Part shown: piece by piece, positions 59,860 through 64,000 of the stretch
How the letters are laid out: each line of letters begins with the position of its first letter
Numbering within the stretch: position 1 is the first letter of the stretch
From: Bacteroidota bacterium
GTDB lineage: Bacteria > Bacteroidota > Bacteroidia > Bacteroidales > VadinHA17
NCBI GenBank assembly: GCA_018262715.1
Contig: JADFDS010000001.1
Span: forward strand, 1 to 64,000
Direction: 5' to 3'
Length of the DNA stretch: 64,000 nt
The notes under the pieces: model-generated
What the model was told of the DNA's origin: nothing
Seen by the model: the letters and a program-made list of their open reading frames with translations, nothing else
The model's database searches: none
Translations under genes and position numbers: made by a program

Positions 59860-62189
59860 ATATTTGCCCCTTCGACGCTCTTTTCAAGCTCACGGGCGTG
59901 CTGCAGGAACTCATCGACAGGCATCTCCTTGTAATACACCATACCATGCGTTCCCCTGATCTTGGGACTCTCATTCTCATAGAAGAAATCCTTGCCCAGT
60001 ATCAGCTGCACCTGCTTGAACTGTTCCACCCACACCTGCTGGGACAGGTGACTGAACGGTCCGTCATATGCGGGACTCGGGAATGATGCGTTCACCTGGC
60101 TGACATAGCAGTCACGGAACGACTGGTTCAGCACCGCCATTGAGTTGAGGGATACGGGCACGAAGACATTGGCTTCAGACGGCAGAAATCTGAACCAGAC
60201 GTTACGGTAACCTATCACCCTCAGATTCGAAAGATCCTTCTCCAGGCCCCACTGCCTGAGTGCCTCGGCAATAGCCTGGAGCACCTTGTAGTGCGTATCG
60301 GGGCCGGAACCCTCGGGATCAAATGCAAGGCTGATGATGTTAGGCTGTATACGTCTGAGATACTCAAGAATGGGCTCCACATCGCGGTGCCTGTCAGGCT
60401 GCTGGGTGAAGATATCTCCGGTATAGAAGCCCAGCCTCATGTGCTCTATGTTACGAACCGGCACCCCGTAGTGTGCCCACACAAGCTCCTCCTCGTATTC
60501 CCTGAGCATACCCTTAAGCCTCTGTATGTCAGGCGGATTCTTCTCGCCACTGTAGCTCTTCCTTATCAGCTCAATGTTTTTCCTTATCTGTTCATTCAGA
60601 TCATCCTTTGATTTCAGGCGATAAATATCAACCATGGCCCTGACAATCCTGTGACAGAGGCCCCTGAGCTTGCCTGCTTCATCCTTGTCGGCCACCTTAT
60701 CGAGGTAATGACTCACATCCTTGTCCCACTTGAACCTATACCCTGACTCGAAGAAATCAGGATATCTCAGCATCTGGATCATTCCTGCAGAGATAAGACG
60801 CTGTGTCTCCTCAAGCAGGCCCAGGAGCATGGTGTTTGTCACCGCGGTGAATCCCGATGTGAGCACCGAAAAATGAAACTTGTTGGTGATCTCCCGCAAC
60901 TGCGGAATTATGGCCGGGAAGATGCCCAGCATTATATCGTCATGATGTGGCCCGGTATGAAGGAAGGTGGTGTTCCGTTCCCTCCTGAGCCCGGCTTCAA
61001 TCTTCCGTTTTGTCGACTCAATCACGTCAGCAACAGTGTTGAGACTCAGTCCGGGGATCAGTGAGCAGTATTCATCGTTCATAAGATCCTCCGGGACAAG
61101 CTTATGTGCATATTTCTCTATCTTCTGACACAGGTCGAAGACCGCCCTTTCTGTTTTCTCGAAGGTCCATTCGCCCTCTCTGAAGTATCTTTCAACGGAG
61201 TCATGCAACTGAACTGCTGCGCCGGCGGTGAGATAGAATCTGGCGCTTTTCAGTCCCTGAAGCACAGTGGCCGGATAGAGATTGTCCGGTTCATTCTCAA
61301 GCGCGTTCCTTACAACCAGTGCCTTGGCGTCACCGGCAGCAAAGATGATTGTCACAGCATCAGGATTGAATGTAATGGTTCCCAGGCCGATAGTAATCAC
61401 CAGGCGTGTTCTTGACACCTCGATCCCGCCAAGATCGCCTGCAGAGGCCGCCTGTGTCTCGAAGTTTGTCGCGGTGAGCCTGGTGGCGGAGTTATGATCA
61501 CTTCCCCTGGTGTTGAAGGCGATGTGCCCGTCAGGACCGATCCCGCCAAGAAAGAAGCCGATTCCGCCAAGGGCACGGATCTTCTTTTCATAACCGGTGC
61601 ACCAGTTGTCTATCCTGAAGAGCGACTCCTGCTGCAGTTTCTCAAGAGGACCAACCGCTTCCCTGTTGCGGAGCGAGAGGTCAATGATGTTGTCAGGGAA
61701 AACCTCGGAAAAATGCTTCCCGTCAGCCAGAACTATCTCTTCCGAGTTGATCAGCAATGCCCTGTCCGGATCAAGGTCAAATCCCTCGATATAATAATTT
61801 CGCACATAGTCATAGAAGCTGTTGTGCTGGCGCGGGTCAATGGGATAAAACTCATCAATCTGTACGAAATGGAGGCCTCTCAGCGACGGTTTCTCCTTCA
61901 GGAACAGTCCGTTGTCCTCTCTGACCTTACGGGCTTCGGGACTGTCCCAGTTATTCAGCAGGTATTTTGTCCATTTGATGAAATACTCAGGTGTCTTGCC
62001 CGTAGGCAGGCTGATGACTCCGTCGGGGTTGCCGGCCACCCATTCAAGGAACCTGAGTGAGGTCAGAAGCCCCAGACCCGGGAAATTATCCACAACTATA
62101 TACGGCATTCTTGCTGTCATCTTTGTTCTGCCCGAGCGTTCAAAGAATGCCTGTTCCACCTTGCTAAACCCGAAAGTACTCATATTCAA
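59853..62189 (-). CDS. nagB: Glucosamine-6-phosphate deaminase-like protein fused to PIG-L deacetylase-like domain
   Basis: A 778-residue two-domain protein of the long Bacteroidota NagB-like type. The N-terminal half (about 30-370) is a NagB fold: LPTGKTPEYF (60-69), QIDEFYPIDPRQHNSF near 110-125 with the proton-abstracting Asp, and GIGPDGHIAFNTRG near 218. The C-terminal half (about 400-700) has the zinc motif HTGPHHDDIMLG near 416, as in LmbE/PIG-L N-acetyl-sugar deacetylases. NagB turns GlcN-6-P into fructose-6-P and ammonia; a fused deacetylase could act on GlcNAc-type sugars. It converges with namZ and fits amino-sugar recovery from peptidoglycan. ATG 62183 is an equally good start. Confidence 0.85.
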   Translation of the reverse strand: MNMSTFGFSKVEQAFFERSGRTKMTARMPYIVVDNFPGLGLLTSLRFLEWVAGNPDGVISLPTGKTPEYFIKWTKYLLNNWDSPEARKVREDNGLFLKEKPSLRGLHFVQIDEFYPIDPRQHNSFYDYVRNYYIEGFDLDPDRALLINSEEIVLADGKHFSEVFPDNIIDLSLRNREAVGPLEKLQQESLFRIDNWCTGYEKKIRALGGIGFFLGGIGPDGHIAFNTRGSDHNSATRLTATNFETQAASAGDLGGIEVSRTRLVITIGLGTITFNPDAVTIIFAAGDAKALVVRNALENEPDNLYPATVLQGLKSARFYLTAGAAVQLHDSVERYFREGEWTFEKTERAVFDLCQKIEKYAHKLVPEDLMNDEYCSLIPGLSLNTVADVIESTKRKIEAGLRRERNTTFLHTGPHHDDIMLGIFPAIIPQLREITNKFHFSVLTSGFTAVTNTMLLGLLEETQRLISAGMIQMLRYPDFFESGYRFKWDKDVSHYLDKVADKDEAGKLRGLCHRIVRAMVDIYRLKSKDDLNEQIRKNIELIRKSYSGEKNPPDIQRLKGMLREYEEELVWAHYGVPVRNIEHMRLGFYTGDIFTQQPDRHRDVEPILEYLRRIQPNIISLAFDPEGSGPDTHYKVLQAIAEALRQWGLEKDLSNLRVIGYRNVWFRFLPSEANVFVPVSLNSMAVLNQSFRDCYVSQVNASFPSPAYDGPFSHLSQQVWVEQFKQVQLILGKDFFYENESPKIRGTHGMVYYKEMPVDEFLQHARELEKSVEGANIH

Positions 62190-62207
62190 AGGTTTTTATG
62201 TTTCAAT

Positions 62208-64000
62208 TCATTTTATAAGTGCATCAAAAAGGACCTCCACCGGGTGCAGGGCTTTTCTTCCTGTACCGTCCATGATATGGTGGCGGCAAGAGGTTCCAGG
62301 TGCTGAAATGACGGTCTCCGCAGTGGCTTCCCTTACCGCAGGGAACAGTACCATCTCACCTATCTTCATGCTGAGGTCATAGTGTTCCTTCTCATACCCG
62401 AATGCTCCTGCCATTCCGCAACACCCGTCATTTATCTCCTTTACCCTGTAGTTTGCCGGAAGTGAAAGCATCCTGATTGTCGGAGCCGTGGAGGCTATAG
62501 CCTTCTGCTGACAGTGTCCGTGAAGCAGTATCTCAGCCGGCCGGTCAGTAAAGCTTGCCGCGGATATATTCCCCCGGTCAGCTTCCCTGCAGATGAACTC
62601 CTCAATCAGCATTGCATTGCCGGCAAGGCGCCGGGCGTCATCAGCAAGTGTTCTTCCGGCCATCTCCGGATACTCATCGCGGAAAGCAAGCAGGGCTGAG
62701 GGCTCTATGCCCAGCAACGGCCTTTCATCGGAAACAACACCGCGGAGCAACATAATGTTCTTCACTGCAATTTTGCGTGCCGACCGGAGCAGCCCCTTCG
62801 AGAGGAACGTACGGCCGCTCTCAGCGTGGCGCGGTATAATGACCTTATAACCGAGTCTCTCGAGAAGCATGACAGCCTTGATGCCTATATCACTTTCATT
62901 ATAGTTGGTAAACTCATCGGCAAAGAGGCAGACGGTACCCTTTGGGATCCCGGCGTTCTCCGTCCGGCTGCTGCCCTGACTTCCCGAGGTGCCTGAAAGG
63001 CCGGCTGCTCTATCACTGCCTGAAGCGCCCAGCTTCCCGTTCTTTCTCCTGTGACGCCTTTCCCAGGTCCTGAGTGTCACCGGTGAAAGCGCCGGAACAG
63101 GCCTTTTAACAGAAAAACCGATGATTCTTTTGAATACCGGCAGGCCGGTGACCAGGTTGGTAAGAGGCCTGAACATCATCCCGGGAACGTAAAGACGGGG
63201 CAGCCAGGCTATCAGCCAGGCGCGGAACGGGACGTGGTGTATATCATAGTAGTGTTGCAGGAACTCTGCCTTCAACCTGGCCACATCGACATTTGACGGG
63301 CACTCAGCCTTGCAGGCCTTGCATGACAGGCATAGATCCATCACACGATAAATCTCCTCGTGGTCAAACTTATTCTTCCTGTCTGACCTTGTCAGGAACT
63401 CCCTGAGAATGTTTGCCCTGGCACGGGTCGACTTATCCTCATCACGGGTTGCCATGAAGGTGGGGCACATGGTGCCGCCAACCAGTGCACTCTTCCGGCA
63501 GTCGGCTGAACCGCTGCATTTCTCGGCAGCATAGAGCAGACCCTCCTCTCCGGGAAACTCGAAAACCAACCCCGGATATTGTCTCCTCTCGCCAGCCGGG
63601 TAACGGAGGTTTTCAGTTATCGGAGGAGTATCGGTGATCTTGCCCGGATTGAACAGACCGGAAGGGTCCCATGTCTTTTTCAGCTCTTTAAGAAGAGCAT
63701 AGTTATGAGGCCCGAGCATCAACGGGATAAACTCGCCGCGGAGCCTGCCGTCACCATGTTCACCGCTGAGCGAGCCGCGGTATTTCTTCACCAGGGCAGC
63801 CATATCTTCCGCCAGACCGTGGAACGTACGGATATCATCAGGATCCTTGAGGTCGAGCAACGGGCTGAGATGCAATTCTCCGGTGGCGATGTGGGCATAG
63901 TAGGCACAGCTGAGCCTGTGTTTCTCCAGGATGCCTGCGGCTTCAGCAATATAATCGGGAAAGAGATCAGGCAGCACTGCAGTGTCTTCGATCACCTGCA
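62208..64000 (-). CDS. FAD-linked oxidase / Fe-S protein fusion (D-lactate dehydrogenase type), N-terminus cut
   Basis: The open frame runs off the right edge, leaving about 597 codons. It contains the FAD-oxidase C-terminal domain (SLSGEHGDGRLRGEF, then WDPSGLFNPGKI), a cysteine region with CSGSADCRK and GGTMCPTFMATRDE, a ferredoxin-like motif CLSCKACKAECPSNVD, and a CCG domain with NDGCCGMAGAFGYEKE near the end. This order is that of large membrane-associated D-lactate or glycolate dehydrogenases (GlcD-GlpC fusions, Dld-II type) that pass electrons to quinone. The missing part should hold the FAD-binding PCMH domain. It precedes the nagB-like gene by 18 bp; a shared role is not obvious. Confidence 0.88.
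   Translation of the reverse strand, partial: QVIEDTAVLPDLFPDYIAEAAGILEKHRLSCAYYAHIATGELHLSPLLDLKDPDDIRTFHGLAEDMAALVKKYRGSLSGEHGDGRLRGEFIPLMLGPHNYALLKELKKTWDPSGLFNPGKITDTPPITENLRYPAGERRQYPGLVFEFPGEEGLLYAAEKCSGSADCRKSALVGGTMCPTFMATRDEDKSTRARANILREFLTRSDRKNKFDHEEIYRVMDLCLSCKACKAECPSNVDVARLKAEFLQHYYDIHHVPFRAWLIAWLPRLYVPGMMFRPLTNLVTGLPVFKRIIGFSVKRPVPALSPVTLRTWERRHRRKNGKLGASGSDRAAGLSGTSGSQGSSRTENAGIPKGTVCLFADEFTNYNESDIGIKAVMLLERLGYKVIIPRHAESGRTFLSKGLLRSARKIAVKNIMLLRGVVSDERPLLGIEPSALLAFRDEYPEMAGRTLADDARRLAGNAMLIEEFICREADRGNISAASFTDRPAEILLHGHCQQKAIASTAPTIRMLSLPANYRVKEINDGCCGMAGAFGYEKEHYDLSMKIGEMVLFPAVREATAETVISAPGTSCRHHIMDGTGRKALHPVEVLFDALIK

Noticed and set aside
1-64000. tRNA, rRNA or insertion sequences
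   Set aside because: All gaps are short; reading them showed no cloverleaf, rRNA or transposase-like sequence.

Overview
The window reads as chromosome of an anaerobic, plant-polysaccharide-degrading member of the Bacteroidota (Bacteroidales/Marinilabiliales-like). The signs are a SusC/SusD pair, a hybrid two-component system with beta-propeller, kinase, receiver and AraC parts on one chain, a trimeric [FeFe] hydrogenase, lipoprotein signals of Bacteroidota type, almost no Shine-Dalgarno sequences, and several TAnnTTTG elements about 20-50 nt before start codons, which is the -7 box of Bacteroidota promoters. No rRNA, tRNA, insertion sequence, CRISPR array or prophage was seen, and no gene-free stretch exceeds about 300 bases.

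Layout: 1-2300 holds a thioredoxin pair with a deleted thioredoxin reductase between them, an OsmC protein and a Crp/Fnr regulator whose end runs into a 22-bp tandem repeat. 2297-9033 holds a GH2 exoglycosidase, a SNF2 helicase and a membrane protein. 9065-15423 is a duplicated pair of sodium-coupled amino-acid transporters (NSS-AGCS, NSS-AGCS). 15572-19011 is a hydCBA hydrogenase operon with a clear terminator.

19279-36163 is a pectin and hexuronate locus: KduI, KduD, a DUF4861 lipoprotein, the hybrid sensor, GH105, GH28, pectinesterase, then UxaE, UxaC, Eda, ExuT and an SDR mannonate oxidoreductase. Together these cut and demethylate pectin, import galacturonate and take it to mannonate and to 2-keto-3-deoxy sugar acids. 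36220-43239 continues with a HAD phosphatase, a LarA-family nickel epimerase, PdxB, 6-phosphogluconate dehydrogenase and transketolase. This order suggests a possible side route from mannonate through gluconate to the pentose phosphate pathway; mannonate dehydratase, KDG kinase and gluconokinase are not in the window.

43346-50491 holds housekeeping genes (SRPBCC/GyrI protein, HAD, MnmC-like methyltransferase, two FKBPs, cyclophilin, DUF3127, M3 peptidase) mixed with short repeat families. 50571-62189 groups peptidoglycan-fragment genes: NlpC/P60 endopeptidase, dipeptide epimerase, SusC and SusD as one likely operon, then NamZ (exo-N-acetylmuramidase) and a NagB/PIG-L fusion. This looks like an outer-membrane muropeptide uptake and recycling locus, and is the most interesting system here. 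The window ends inside an FAD/Fe-S D-lactate dehydrogenase-like gene.

Short repeats are a second theme: GGTCTGAA octamer arrays sit directly at gene 3' ends in three places and always read GGTCTGAA (or AGTCTGAA) on the coding strand, where they put a TGA in all three frames. Another repeat lies in frame inside pdxB.
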